Source of the DNA: Dasania phycosphaerae
GTDB lineage: Bacteria > Pseudomonadota > Gammaproteobacteria > Pseudomonadales > Dasaniaceae
NCBI RefSeq assembly: GCF_026891035.1
Contig: NZ_JAPTGG010000007.1
Location: 124,001 to 188,000, forward strand
Direction of reading: 5' to 3'
Length of the DNA: 64,000 nucleotides
The notes under the pieces were generated by a model, which searched no databases, was not told the DNA's origin, and saw only the letters and a program-made list of their open reading frames with translations. Of the stretch, positions 24,190 through 33,685 are shown piece after piece (the stretch's first letter is position 1; each line of letters starts with the position of its first letter). The position numbers were made by a program, and so were the translations under genes.

Positions 24190-27100
24190 ATGGCTATTAC
24201 GACCACACCATCAGCTTTAGACGGCCTCTTAGATCCGCATTATTTAGCGACAGCAATCAAGGCCTGCCGTCAAAATAAAAGCTTAACCGTTGATGAGCTG
24301 GCCATTTTGGCCAATGTGCCCGCTGAGTTGGTTTATGCCTTGGAGGATGAGCAAACAATTGCAATAGAAGTGGCGAATGTTTTGCAGTTGCTAGAAGTGG
24401 TCTTTCCCGAGCAGTTTCATAAAAGCAACCTCGATCAATACAGCCAGAGAATTACCCGCATTAATCAACAGCAATTAGTTATTAATAGCTTGGTGAGTCA
24501 AAAGGCTATCTATGATAGCGACTTTAATGCAGCAGCGGCCATTATTGTAGCTGAGTTGGCTAAAACATTAGCGGCGGAATATGCCGGGATATGGTTGTTT
24601 GATGAGGGTAAGCAGTCGTTATTTTGCGCTGCTGCCTATAGTTTGTCAGCGGCGGCCGCTCCACCTGAAGCTTATAGTCTAAAAAACTTTCCCGATTATT
24701 TTAAACATGCTGGTAGCAAACGTACGCGGGTAGCAGATTTTACTAAACCTAACCCTGTTATTAGTGAGTTCTGTCAGCAAGAGCTTACATGTTGGGGGGC
24801 AAGCGCTGCTTTATGTACAAGCATTTATTTGCACGATGAGCCTTTGGGCATAGTGTTTACTGAGCACGTGGGTGACAAGCGGCTTTGGCACAGTGATGAA
24901 GTGTCTTTTCACGGAGAGGTCGCTAATATTATTACCTTGGCTTATATGAATGCCGAGAGCAAAGCCAGCAGACTTATATTGCTGGAAAAACAGCGTTTGT
25001 ATCACAGCACTATTTTCGAATTATCCCGTATGGATTCAATAATTAACGGCGATATCGCTACTGCTGTCCCGGTTATTACTGAAAGGGTTGCACAAGTTTT
25101 AAAAGTTGCCGTCGTTGATATTTGGTTGATGAATCCTAGTCAGGATACTTTGTTAGGTTTGGATGAATATCATAGCGATGACCAACAGCATCAGCGCCCG
25201 CAAAATTATAGTCGTAAAAAATTCCCTAGACTTTTTCAAGCCATAGAGCAGGAGCGGGTAGTTGTTGCTAATGATGTGCGCTCGGATATACGGGTAAATG
25301 AAGATATGGCTTTGTTTACCAGTGAGGGGATTTCATCGCTACTTTGTGTGGCAGTTAGAGCGCAGGGCAAAACCGTGGCCGTGCTGTCTATTGAACATGT
25401 GGGTGAGCCCAAAAACTGGCAACCAGATGAAATTGCCTTTGCCGGTGAGGTCTCTGAACAAGTTTCACAGCTGGTGATTAATTATAACCATGCTAAAAAA
25501 GATATCAGTAGCAAACGTCGTAAGACCATAGAAAAAAACTGCCAACAAGCAACTAAAAGCTTGTTAGTTAATAGTTTGTATGAGCAGGAGGATTATCGCA
25601 AAAGTATAGAGGAGGTGTGCCGTCTGTTGTCGGGGGTTTTAGAGGCTGAGTTTGTTAGTGCCTATCTCCTGGATGCCAAGAAAAACAATATCAATGGGCT
25701 GGCGTTGTATCAACTTTCTAAAAAAGATTTTTCCTACCCTAATAATTATCAGTGGCAAGAAGGCCAGCAATACTATCGCTTGCTAGCCAAAGAGAAGGCA
25801 ATGATTTGTCATGACTGCCAAAATGATAAGCGTTTTGCTGAGTTTGACGAATCGCACCGTGAACAAGACATTAGAGCTTTGATTGAAGTGGCCGTCTGTC
25901 AGGGGGATGACATGGTGGGCATGCTGACAGTTGAGCACATCAAAGAACCGCGGCAATGGCTAGATGAAGAGGTGGCGCTGTGTATCAGTGCGGCAGAAAA
26001 AATTAGCCATATATTAGCTAAAAATGAAAAGCATCAAGCAGAGCAACGATACCAACAGCAGCTACAGCGTGAAAAATTACAAAACCAGGCTGTTTTAACT
26101 CTGCTAAAAGGTAGGGCCTCTATTGATAACGATAGGCATAAAACCATAGAAGAAGTATGTAAGTTAACTGCGGAAGTGCTGCAGGTTGAGTACGCAGGCG
26201 TGTACTTATTCGATGATAAAAAAGAACATTTGTATTCCGAGTCGCTTTATAGTTTGTCTAGTCAGGTTTTTTGGACAGAAAAAGATATATATGCCATTAG
26301 TGAAGCGCAGGATTATTATCGTGAACTAGAAGAGCATAGAACCTTAACCTCTAGCGATTGTTTAAATGATGAAAGACTTAAGGGGCTTTCCTATATAGAG
26401 GAGGATGGCGTGCAGGCATCAGCCGATACCTTGATTAGAGTTAATGGTGTTTCGGTAGGGGTGTTAAATGTTGAGCATACCGAACAGCGTGAATGGCACA
26501 AAGATGAAATGGCCTATATGGGCACAGTGGCAGACCATATTGCCCAGGTGATGCTGGCCGATGAAATGCGTAGAGAAAGTGATGCCTATGCAAGCGTGGC
26601 TAAACGGCGCCAAGAACTGGAGCATATGGTTAATCACGGCCAGTTTGTGTTGATAGATTGGGTAGGTGAAAGCTGGAAGATTCGGTTTATTTCCAAAAGT
26701 ATTAGCCAGTTTGGCTATGAGGCAGATGATTTTTACCAGGGCCGTGTTAGTTTTTTTGATCGCATACACGCAGATGATGCCAGAGAGGTGGATCGCAGGC
26801 TAAAAGAGTTTGAAGTTGATAAAAATACAGACAAGCTCAGCTTTGAATACCGCCTATTAACCCAAGATGGCGAAGCGCGCTGGATAGAGGAATTGGCGCA
26901 AGTTGTGCGTGATGAAGATGACGGCGTGCTGCGTTACTACTCGGTGATACATGATATTACTTCTCGAAAAGTGATAGAAGAATCACTGCTAGAATCTAAA
27001 GAAAAAATGCAGCGCATGGCTTTTTACGATGCACTGACTGGTTTAGAAAATAGAGCCCTGTTTAAACAGCAGCTAGAGCACGCGATCAAAACCTCACATA

Positions 27101-28314
27101 GGCAACGTAAGCCTGTGGCTTTGCTTTACCTAGATGTTGATAATTTTAAAATGGTTAACGATACACTAGGGCACGACGCCGGTGACACCTTGTTAAAAAT
27201 CGTTGCTGATCGCTTACTGGGTTGTGTGCGTGAAGATGATACCGTTGCCCGTATAGGTGGCGATGAGTTTACCGTATTATTAACCGAGGTGAAGGGTAGG
27301 CCGGGTACTAAGCGGGCAGCAGAAAAAATTATTGATGTGTTTACTAAACCGATTAGGCTAAACGATCAAGAACTTATAATTAGTCCTAGCATAGGCATTA
27401 CTATGTGCCCCGAGGATGGGGTGGACAGTACATTGCTGATGAAAAATGCCGATTTGGCCATGTATAAAGCCAAAGCCTTGGGGCGCAATAACTTTCAATT
27501 TTATACCGAGGATTTAGACTCGGAAATTTCCAAGCGTGTGCAACTGGAGGCAGAGTTGCGACAGGCGTTGAGCCAAAAGCAGTTTGAGTTATATTTTCAG
27601 CCCATCATTGATTTAAGCAGTTTACGTTGCGTGAGTGTTGAAGCCTTGGTGCGCTGGCACCACCCCGAGCGAGGCTTGGTGCCGCCTGATGAGTTTATCC
27701 CCGTTGCTGAAGATACCGGTTTGATCATCCCGCTGGGTGAGCAGATTTTTGTGATGGCCTGCGAGCAGGCCGCTAAGCTTAAGCAGGCTGGCTTGGGCAA
27801 TATAAAAATAGCGGTGAATCTTTCGGCCAGGCAGTTTCACGACCCCGATTTACTGGCCATGGTGACGCAGTATCTACAAGATGCTGGTCTGGAGGCGGGG
27901 CAGTTAGGCCTGGAAGTTACCGAAAGTCTATTGATGGACAAGGTAGAAAACGCGATTGTGACGCTGAAAGGTTTAAAGGCCTTAGGTTTTTCATTGTCTA
28001 TAGATGATTTCGGTACGGGCTATTCTTCGTTAAGCTATCTTAAACGGCTGCCCATAGATACGGTTAAGGTTGATCGTTCTTTTGTGCGTGATATACCCGG
28101 CGATAGAAATGACATGGAGATCACCGCCGCGGTAATCGCTATGGCTCATAAACTTAATTTAAATGTTGTTGCTGAGGGTGTGGAAGAGTTAGCGCAGCAA
28201 AGTTTTTTGATTCAAAACGATTGTAATTTTGCCCAGGGTTATTATTACAGCCGGCCAGTGTCAGGTAGTGATTTAGTGGCGGTGATTAATGCCATGGAGT
28301 CTAAGCAAATTTAA
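24190..28314 (+). CDS. HTH-GAF(x4)-PAS-GGDEF-EAL c-di-GMP enzyme
   Basis: 1374 residues, soluble. Residues about 15-75 look like an Xre-type helix-turn-helix (ACRQNKSLTVDELAILANVP). Then four GAF domains in tandem (about 100-260, 270-435, 455-620, 640-800), each with a VEH-type strand near its end (IEHVGEPKNW, VEHIKEPRQW). A PAS/PAC follows (810-935), then GGDEF (945-1105; intact GGDEF at about 1023, with the REDD inhibitory site five residues before it) and EAL (1115-1365; EALVRW, TESLL, DDFGTGYSS all present). Both catalytic sites look active. A homologous protein with two GAFs is at 53085. A putative DNA- or protein-binding head on a bifunctional c-di-GMP enzyme is unusual. No Shine-Dalgarno is visible. 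Confidence 0.85.
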   Translation: MAITTTPSALDGLLDPHYLATAIKACRQNKSLTVDELAILANVPAELVYALEDEQTIAIEVANVLQLLEVVFPEQFHKSNLDQYSQRITRINQQQLVINSLVSQKAIYDSDFNAAAAIIVAELAKTLAAEYAGIWLFDEGKQSLFCAAAYSLSAAAAPPEAYSLKNFPDYFKHAGSKRTRVADFTKPNPVISEFCQQELTCWGASAALCTSIYLHDEPLGIVFTEHVGDKRLWHSDEVSFHGEVANIITLAYMNAESKASRLILLEKQRLYHSTIFELSRMDSIINGDIATAVPVITERVAQVLKVAVVDIWLMNPSQDTLLGLDEYHSDDQQHQRPQNYSRKKFPRLFQAIEQERVVVANDVRSDIRVNEDMALFTSEGISSLLCVAVRAQGKTVAVLSIEHVGEPKNWQPDEIAFAGEVSEQVSQLVINYNHAKKDISSKRRKTIEKNCQQATKSLLVNSLYEQEDYRKSIEEVCRLLSGVLEAEFVSAYLLDAKKNNINGLALYQLSKKDFSYPNNYQWQEGQQYYRLLAKEKAMICHDCQNDKRFAEFDESHREQDIRALIEVAVCQGDDMVGMLTVEHIKEPRQWLDEEVALCISAAEKISHILAKNEKHQAEQRYQQQLQREKLQNQAVLTLLKGRASIDNDRHKTIEEVCKLTAEVLQVEYAGVYLFDDKKEHLYSESLYSLSSQVFWTEKDIYAISEAQDYYRELEEHRTLTSSDCLNDERLKGLSYIEEDGVQASADTLIRVNGVSVGVLNVEHTEQREWHKDEMAYMGTVADHIAQVMLADEMRRESDAYASVAKRRQELEHMVNHGQFVLIDWVGESWKIRFISKSISQFGYEADDFYQGRVSFFDRIHADDAREVDRRLKEFEVDKNTDKLSFEYRLLTQDGEARWIEELAQVVRDEDDGVLRYYSVIHDITSRKVIEESLLESKEKMQRMAFYDALTGLENRALFKQQLEHAIKTSHRQRKPVALLYLDVDNFKMVNDTLGHDAGDTLLKIVADRLLGCVREDDTVARIGGDEFTVLLTEVKGRPGTKRAAEKIIDVFTKPIRLNDQELIISPSIGITMCPEDGVDSTLLMKNADLAMYKAKALGRNNFQFYTEDLDSEISKRVQLEAELRQALSQKQFELYFQPIIDLSSLRCVSVEALVRWHHPERGLVPPDEFIPVAEDTGLIIPLGEQIFVMACEQAAKLKQAGLGNIKIAVNLSARQFHDPDLLAMVTQYLQDAGLEAGQLGLEVTESLLMDKVENAIVTLKGLKALGFSLSIDDFGTGYSSLSYLKRLPIDTVKVDRSFVRDIPGDRNDMEITAAVIAMAHKLNLNVVAEGVEELAQQSFLIQNDCNFAQGYYYSRPVSGSDLVAVINAMESKQI

Positions 28315-28466
28315 GTCTGGCAATTAATTGTCTCTCAGTGAACATAATTTGTTTTTTGCTTTCTTTTAAGTGAGACCGTAAAGTGATTGCTGCATAGCTA
28401 TAGCGGCTTAGCAACACACCTTTAGGCGATACTAATAAAACATTTAACAAGCTTGGGAGTTAATCA

Positions 28467-28892
28467 ATGAAGACGGTTGCTAAATTAACCTTGGATGATG
28501 CCCGCATAATGATGGCCGCGGCAGAAAAAAAAGCCTTGGCCATAGGTGTAGACATGGATATAGCCATAGTCGATGACGGCGGGAATTTATTGATGTTCCA
28601 ACGCATGGACGGTGCCCGCATTACCAGTATCCACATTGCTATAGATAAAGCCTTTACGGCTGCCGCTGCTCGTAAATCTACCCGAGCCTACGGCGAAACC
28701 AGTGGCCCCGGCCAGCCTACCTTTGGTTTGAATGTGTCACATCAAGGTCGCTTTATGATAGTGGCGGGTGGCCTGCCGGTGTTTGTTAATGGTGACATAG
28801 TAGCGGGTATAGGCTGCAGCTCGGGCAGCCCCGATCAGGATGAGGATGTGGCACAGGCAGGTATAGAGGCTCTAGAGGCCGCTATAGCCTAA
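28467..28892 (+). CDS. GlcG/HbpS-family protein
   Basis: 141 residues. The fold signature is LDDARIMMAAAEKKALAIG, then DIAIVDDGGNLLMFQRMDGA and a long helix to GIGCSSGSPDQDEDVAQAGIEAL. Relatives are GlcG, found with glycolate-oxidase genes, and HbpS, a haem-binding sensor; the family also lies near cobalamin and propanediol genes. No partner is near here, so its role is unknown. The predicted location is cytoplasmic: no signal peptide is evident. Confidence 0.8.
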   Translation: MKTVAKLTLDDARIMMAAAEKKALAIGVDMDIAIVDDGGNLLMFQRMDGARITSIHIAIDKAFTAAAARKSTRAYGETSGPGQPTFGLNVSHQGRFMIVAGGLPVFVNGDIVAGIGCSSGSPDQDEDVAQAGIEALEAAIA

Positions 28893-28916
28893 TAACATTG
28901 CTGCTAGCTCAAGACC

Positions 28917-28947
28917 AGCCCAGTGCTGAATAGCGCTGGGCTTTTTT
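28917..28947 (+). terminator. rho-independent terminator after the GlcG-like gene
   Basis: AGCCCAGTGC (28917-28926) pairs with GCGCTGGGCT (28933-28942), loop TGAATA, followed by TTTTTT. Confidence 0.88.
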
Positions 28948-28964
28948 ATGCTTGGGTGGGCGGT

Positions 28965-30044
28965 TTAATGGGCCTGATGTTGTTGCAAGGCCCACTCTAC
29001 ATGCTCGCGCACAATGGCCGAGGGGTGTTGTTGGCGGGCTTTTAAGCTTTCTATGGTGGGTATGCTGCTAGGCGCGTTGCCTAAGGCCACTGCTATATTG
29101 CGCAGCCAGCGCTCATAACCTATGCGGCGTATGGCCGAGCCTTCGGTGCGCTGTAAAAATTCTTGCTCGCTCCAGTTAAATAATTCTATCAGGCTGGCGC
29201 TATCCAAATTGTGGCGCGGCTGAAAATCATCTTGCTGGCTATGCTGGGCAAATTTATTCCAAGGGCAGACCAGTTGGCAGTCGTCACAGCCATAGATGCG
29301 GTTACCCATCAATGGGCGTAACTCCGTGGGGATGCTGCCTTTTAACTCTATGGTTAAGTAAGATATACAGCGCCGGGCGTCCACCTGATGAGGCGCTACT
29401 ATGGCGCCGGTGGGGCAGTCGTCTAAGCAGGCGGTGCAGCTGCCGCAGTGCATGGTTTCTTGTTCGGGGTCGGCGGCCAGCGGCAGGTTAGTGTAGATCT
29501 CCCCTAAAAAAAACCAAGAGCCCGCGCTGGCATTAATCAGCATGGTGTTTTTGCCTATCCAACCCAGCCCCGCTTTTTCTGCTAGGCCGCGCTCTAATAC
29601 TGGCGCGCTGTCTACAAAGGCACGGCATTGATGTTGTTCGGCAACGGCGGAAATTTTGTCGGCCAGCTTAGCGAGTTTTTTGCGCATCAACTTGTGATAG
29701 TCGCGGCCTAGGGCGTAGCGCGAAATATAGGCTTGGTCGGGATTGTCTAGCTGGGCCTGTAGTTGATCTTCGTTGGGTAGGTAGTCTAAGCGTACACTAA
29801 TAACTCTTAGCGTGCCGGGCAGTAATTGTTCGGGGTGGTAGCGTTTACTGCCATGCTTGGCCATAAAATCCATTTCGCCGTGAAAGTTTTTGGCCAGCCA
29901 ATCATCCAGGTGTTGGCCGTGTTGGCTTAAATCCACATCGCTAATGCCAGTTTGCTCAAAGCCCAGTTCACCGCTCCACTGCCGTATAAGCGCGGGTAAT
30001 TGCTGCAAGGTTGTGGGGGCATTTTCGCTCACGGTATGACTCAT
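28965..30044 (-). CDS. queG: epoxyqueuosine reductase QueG
   Basis: Last step of queuosine synthesis: reduces epoxyqueuosine in tRNA, using cobalamin and two [4Fe-4S] clusters. 359 residues. Cysteine clusters CGSCTACLDDCPTGA and CDDCQLVCPWNKFA are intact; the N-terminal cobalamin-binding part includes RYALGRDYHKLMRKKL. The C-terminus has HEAT-like helices. It is divergent from nnr, the arrangement known from Escherichia and Pseudomonas. Confidence 0.96.
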   Translation of the reverse strand: MSHTVSENAPTTLQQLPALIRQWSGELGFEQTGISDVDLSQHGQHLDDWLAKNFHGEMDFMAKHGSKRYHPEQLLPGTLRVISVRLDYLPNEDQLQAQLDNPDQAYISRYALGRDYHKLMRKKLAKLADKISAVAEQHQCRAFVDSAPVLERGLAEKAGLGWIGKNTMLINASAGSWFFLGEIYTNLPLAADPEQETMHCGSCTACLDDCPTGAIVAPHQVDARRCISYLTIELKGSIPTELRPLMGNRIYGCDDCQLVCPWNKFAQHSQQDDFQPRHNLDSASLIELFNWSEQEFLQRTEGSAIRRIGYERWLRNIAVALGNAPSSIPTIESLKARQQHPSAIVREHVEWALQQHQAH

Positions 30045-30219
30045 TAAGGTTGCTTATGGCGGTCTAAAATTTGCGGGCATCAGCCTAAGGCGTGGTAGCT
30101 TAGTGTTGGCCAGCCTATAATTTAAAATCAGTAGGCTGCTTGGCCGCATAATAACACGGCCTAGCTTATTATTAGCATGGCAACATAGGCTATGCCCGGC
30201 AATTAATAACAGGAACCCT

Positions 30220-31755
30220 ATGAATACTACTAAGCCTTTACGCTGCGGCGATGATTTACCCACTGCGTTATACACCGCAGCTCAGGTGCGCGAGTTGGAC
30301 CGCCTAGCTATGGCGCAGCAAGGTATTGCCGGTTTTACCTTAATGCGGCGTGCTGGGCGGGCGGCTTTTGAGCAGTTATTGCGTTGTTGGCCTGAGGCGG
30401 GTCGGCGGCAGCCCATAGTCATTGTATGTGGCTGTGGCAATAATGCGGGTGATGGTTATGTTATGGCCAGCCTTGCCAAACAATACGGCTTAGCGGTATC
30501 AGTGCTGCAGGTAGGCGATGCCAGTCGTTTGCAGGGTGATGCTTTATTGGCTAGGCAGCGTGCCCTGCAGGATGCGGTGAGCGTGCAAGCTTTTACCCCC
30601 GGGATAGTACTAGAGGATGCGGTAGTCGTAGATGCGATCTTGGGTACGGGCTTAAATGGCCCGGTGCGCGCGCCGCAGCTTGAGGCCATAAACTGGCTTA
30701 ATCAGCTGTCATTACCGGTGCTGGCGGTGGATGTTCCCTCAGGCCTGTGCAGCGATACCGGCCAAATTTTGGGTGAGGCCGTCAATGCGGATATCACGGT
30801 CAGTTTTATAGGCTTAAAGCAGGGCTTGCTGACAGCGGCTGGCCCAGATGTGGCCGGCGATGTTTACTTTGATGGCCTGGGTACGATGACGCCTACCTAT
30901 GCCGCTGTCGATCATCAATGTGAGCGCTTACTGTTGTCAAAGTGCTTGTCTATTCTGCCTGGGCGCAGGCTATCCTCCCATAAGGGTAGCCACGGCCATG
31001 TGCTGGTTATAGGCGGCGATACCGGCATGGGCGGGGCGGCAATTATGGCTGCCGAGGCCTCAGCCCGGTGCGGTGCTGGCCTGGTTTCTTGTGCGACTCA
31101 GCCCAACCATACGGCGGCTTTTATTAGCCGCAGCCCTGAAATTATGGCCAACGGGGTAGTCTCGGGTCAGGAGCTAGAGCCCTTATTAGTACACCCCAGT
31201 GTACTGGTGCTGGGCCCGGGCTTAGGTAAGCGCCCCTGGGGCGAGCAGTTGCTACAGCAAGCTTATAATAGTGGCAAACCCATGGTGGTCGATGCCGATG
31301 CCCTGAATATGATCAGCGCGGGCAGGGTGTTGAAAAAACCTTATCGTAGTGATTGGTTACTAACTCCTCACCCGGCAGAAGCTGCTAGATTGCTGGGTTG
31401 TAGCACCGAGCAGGTGCAGGCCAACCGCTTTGCCGCCGTGCGCGAGTTACAGCAGCGCTATGGCGGTGCCGTGATACTAAAAGGCGCGGGCTCTTTAGTA
31501 GCCAGTGACGAAGCGGCGCTGAGCTTATGCAGCTATGGCAATCCAGGTATGGCTACAGGGGGCATGGGTGATGTGCTTAGCGGCGTGTTAGGTGCTTTAT
31601 TGGCGCAGGGCTTAACGGTGGCTGAGGCGGCAAAATTGGGTGTTTGCCTACATGCTTATGCTGGAGATATTGCCGCACAGCAGGGCATGTGTGGCACAAT
31701 GGCCAGCGATTTAATACCAGTGCTCAGGCGCATCATTAACGGAGGTATACAGTAA
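30220..31755 (+). CDS. nnr: bifunctional NAD(P)H-hydrate epimerase / ADP-dependent dehydratase
   Basis: Repairs hydrated NAD(P)H. 511 residues: N-terminal YjeF_N epimerase (VCGCGNNAGDGYVMASL; VDAILGTGL; DVPSGLCSDTG) and C-terminal dehydratase (about 245-505; VIGGDTGMGGAAIMAA, LTPHPAEAARLLG, GNPGMATGGMGDVLSG). The stop is fused to the start of tsaE (TAAATG), so they are translationally coupled. It begins the run nnr-tsaE-amiB-mutL. Confidence 0.96.
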   Translation: MNTTKPLRCGDDLPTALYTAAQVRELDRLAMAQQGIAGFTLMRRAGRAAFEQLLRCWPEAGRRQPIVIVCGCGNNAGDGYVMASLAKQYGLAVSVLQVGDASRLQGDALLARQRALQDAVSVQAFTPGIVLEDAVVVDAILGTGLNGPVRAPQLEAINWLNQLSLPVLAVDVPSGLCSDTGQILGEAVNADITVSFIGLKQGLLTAAGPDVAGDVYFDGLGTMTPTYAAVDHQCERLLLSKCLSILPGRRLSSHKGSHGHVLVIGGDTGMGGAAIMAAEASARCGAGLVSCATQPNHTAAFISRSPEIMANGVVSGQELEPLLVHPSVLVLGPGLGKRPWGEQLLQQAYNSGKPMVVDADALNMISAGRVLKKPYRSDWLLTPHPAEAARLLGCSTEQVQANRFAAVRELQQRYGGAVILKGAGSLVASDEAALSLCSYGNPGMATGGMGDVLSGVLGALLAQGLTVAEAAKLGVCLHAYAGDIAAQQGMCGTMASDLIPVLRRIINGGIQ

Positions 31756-32232
31756 ATGGCAGTAGAGAGCTTGCAGCAAACCTTAGTAGGCGAACAGGCT
31801 ATGGTGGATTTTGGTCGTCAGCTTGCGCAAGCTTGCGAGGGGGGCGCGGTGATCTTTTTAGAGGGTGATTTGGGTATGGGTAAAACCACCTTTAGCCGCG
31901 GCATATTACAGGGCTTGGGTCACCAAGGGGCGGTCAAAAGCCCCACCTATACCTTGGTTGAGCCTTATCTATTGGGCGAGCGCGAGGCCTATCACTTCGA
32001 CCTCTACCGTTTAGCTGACCCCGAAGAGTTGGAATATATGGGCATACGCGATTATTTTGGCGATCAAAAACTGTGCTTGGTAGAGTGGCCCGAAAAAGGG
32101 CAGGGAGTTTTGCCCCCGGCAGATTTAATCGTTAGGATAGCTTTACACCAAGGTGGTCAGGATGGCCGTCAGCTACAACTGAACGCGCACAGCGATAAGG
32201 GCCGCAGTATCATTGCCAAACTGGTCGCGTAA
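31756..32232 (+). CDS. tsaE: tRNA threonylcarbamoyladenosine synthesis ATPase TsaE
   Basis: 158 residues. P-loop GDLGMGKTTFSRGIL, then SPTYTLVEPY, YHFDLYRL and LCLVEWPEKG, the family's invariant blocks. With TsaB, TsaC and TsaD it makes the t6A37 modification of ANN-decoding tRNAs; TsaB/C/D genes are not in this window. The ATG follows the stop of nnr with no gap. Confidence 0.96.
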   Translation: MAVESLQQTLVGEQAMVDFGRQLAQACEGGAVIFLEGDLGMGKTTFSRGILQGLGHQGAVKSPTYTLVEPYLLGEREAYHFDLYRLADPEELEYMGIRDYFGDQKLCLVEWPEKGQGVLPPADLIVRIALHQGGQDGRQLQLNAHSDKGRSIIAKLVA

Positions 32233-32355
32233 TGGGTACTTGCAATAACAATAAGTTGGCGCAGTGCTATGATGCTTGCCAGCAGATTCAGCCCTAAGCA
32301 TTAAGTTAAAATAATTTAGTGAAACTATTCAATAAAGTAATAGGCCTTATAAAAC

Positions 32356-33672
32356 ATGTTGTACCGGTTATTGCCGCAGACGCTACTTATCGCCAGCCTA
32401 TTATTGTCGCTAGCGGTTCAAGCCGCCAGTGTGAACGATGTGCGCGTATGGCGAGCGCCCGATCACACCCGCGTGGTATTGGATTTGTCCAAGCCGGTAG
32501 AGCACAAGGTGATGTTGCTCAGTAAGCCCGACCGCATAGTGGTGGATATAGACAATACAGCGTTAAAATCACAAACCCAACTCTCGACTATAGATTTAGC
32601 CAATACCCCTATTACCCGTGTGCGCAGCGGCGTGCAAGACAAAACCAATCTGCGGGTAGTGTTGGATGTTAATCGTGCGGTAAAGCCGCGCAGTTTTATG
32701 CTTAAAGCCAGTGGCGAGTATGGCGACCGCTTGGTTATCGATTTAATGGATAGTCAGCAGCCAGCAGCGGTTAAACGCGTGAATAACAGTGGCAAAAAAC
32801 GCGATATTATTATTGCCATAGATGCCGGACATGGCGGTGAAGACCCCGGTGCTACCGGCCCCACTAAGGTGCGCGAAAAACATGTAGTGCTAGCTATCGC
32901 CAAAGAGCTTAATGCCCTGTTTGAAAAAGAGTTGGGCTATGAGCCGGTGATGATACGCAGCGGTGATTATTATGTGGGCTTAGAAAAACGCCGCAAGCTA
33001 GCCCGCAGCGCCCAGGCTGATTTATTTGTTTCTATACATGCCGATGCTTTTAAAAACCATCGTGCCAAGGGTGCCTCGGTGTACGCCTTGTCCAGCCGTG
33101 GAGCCTCCAGTGCTACGGCAAAATTTTTAGCCAATGAGGCCAATAGCTCCGACTTGGTGGGTGGCGTTAATCTGGGTGAAAAAGATGAGTTGTTGGCAGG
33201 GGTGCTGGCCGACCTTTCTATGACCGCTACCTTGGATTCCAGCCTGCAAGTAGGCAGTAAAGTGGTGGGGCAAATGGGGCGCATAGCACATCTGCATAGC
33301 AAGCGGGTGGAGCAGGCGGCCTTTGCGGTATTAAAGTCGCCAGATATTCCTTCCATTTTGGTAGAGACGGGCTTTATTTCTAATCCCACTGAAGAGCGCA
33401 ACTTAAAAAGCAGCGCTTATCAACGTAAAATGGCTGCGGCTATTTTTAATGGTATAAAAACATTTTTCGCGGCCAGCCCGCCTTCAGAAACCTTGATCGC
33501 CTGGCAAAAAAATCAGCGCAATAAAACAGTGGCCTATACCATTAGCCGCGGTGATACCTTATCCGGCATTGCCAAGCGCTTTAGTGTGAGCGTCGCCGAT
33601 ATACAAAAAACCAATGGTTTAGCCTCCTCCTCTATACGAGTAGGGCAAAAAATTATTATCCCATCCTCATAG
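32356..33672 (+). CDS. amiB: N-acetylmuramoyl-L-alanine amidase (AmiB/AmiC type) with LysM
   Basis: 438 residues with a signal peptide (LPQTLLIASLLLSLAVQAA). AMIN domain (25-125) for septal targeting, Amidase_3 zinc hydrolase (150-370; AIDAGHGGEDPGATG with the first zinc His, SIHADAF with another, ILVETGFISN with catalytic Glu), and one C-terminal LysM (YTISRGDTLSGIAKRFSVSV) for peptidoglycan binding. Splits the peptidoglycan septum during division. The order tsaE-amiB-mutL is widely conserved. The first ATG, at 32356, gives a well-formed signal peptide. Confidence 0.94.
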   Translation: MLYRLLPQTLLIASLLLSLAVQAASVNDVRVWRAPDHTRVVLDLSKPVEHKVMLLSKPDRIVVDIDNTALKSQTQLSTIDLANTPITRVRSGVQDKTNLRVVLDVNRAVKPRSFMLKASGEYGDRLVIDLMDSQQPAAVKRVNNSGKKRDIIIAIDAGHGGEDPGATGPTKVREKHVVLAIAKELNALFEKELGYEPVMIRSGDYYVGLEKRRKLARSAQADLFVSIHADAFKNHRAKGASVYALSSRGASSATAKFLANEANSSDLVGGVNLGEKDELLAGVLADLSMTATLDSSLQVGSKVVGQMGRIAHLHSKRVEQAAFAVLKSPDIPSILVETGFISNPTEERNLKSSAYQRKMAAAIFNGIKTFFAASPPSETLIAWQKNQRNKTVAYTISRGDTLSGIAKRFSVSVADIQKTNGLASSSIRVGQKIIIPSS

Positions 33673-33685
33673 CATAGAAAATTGA

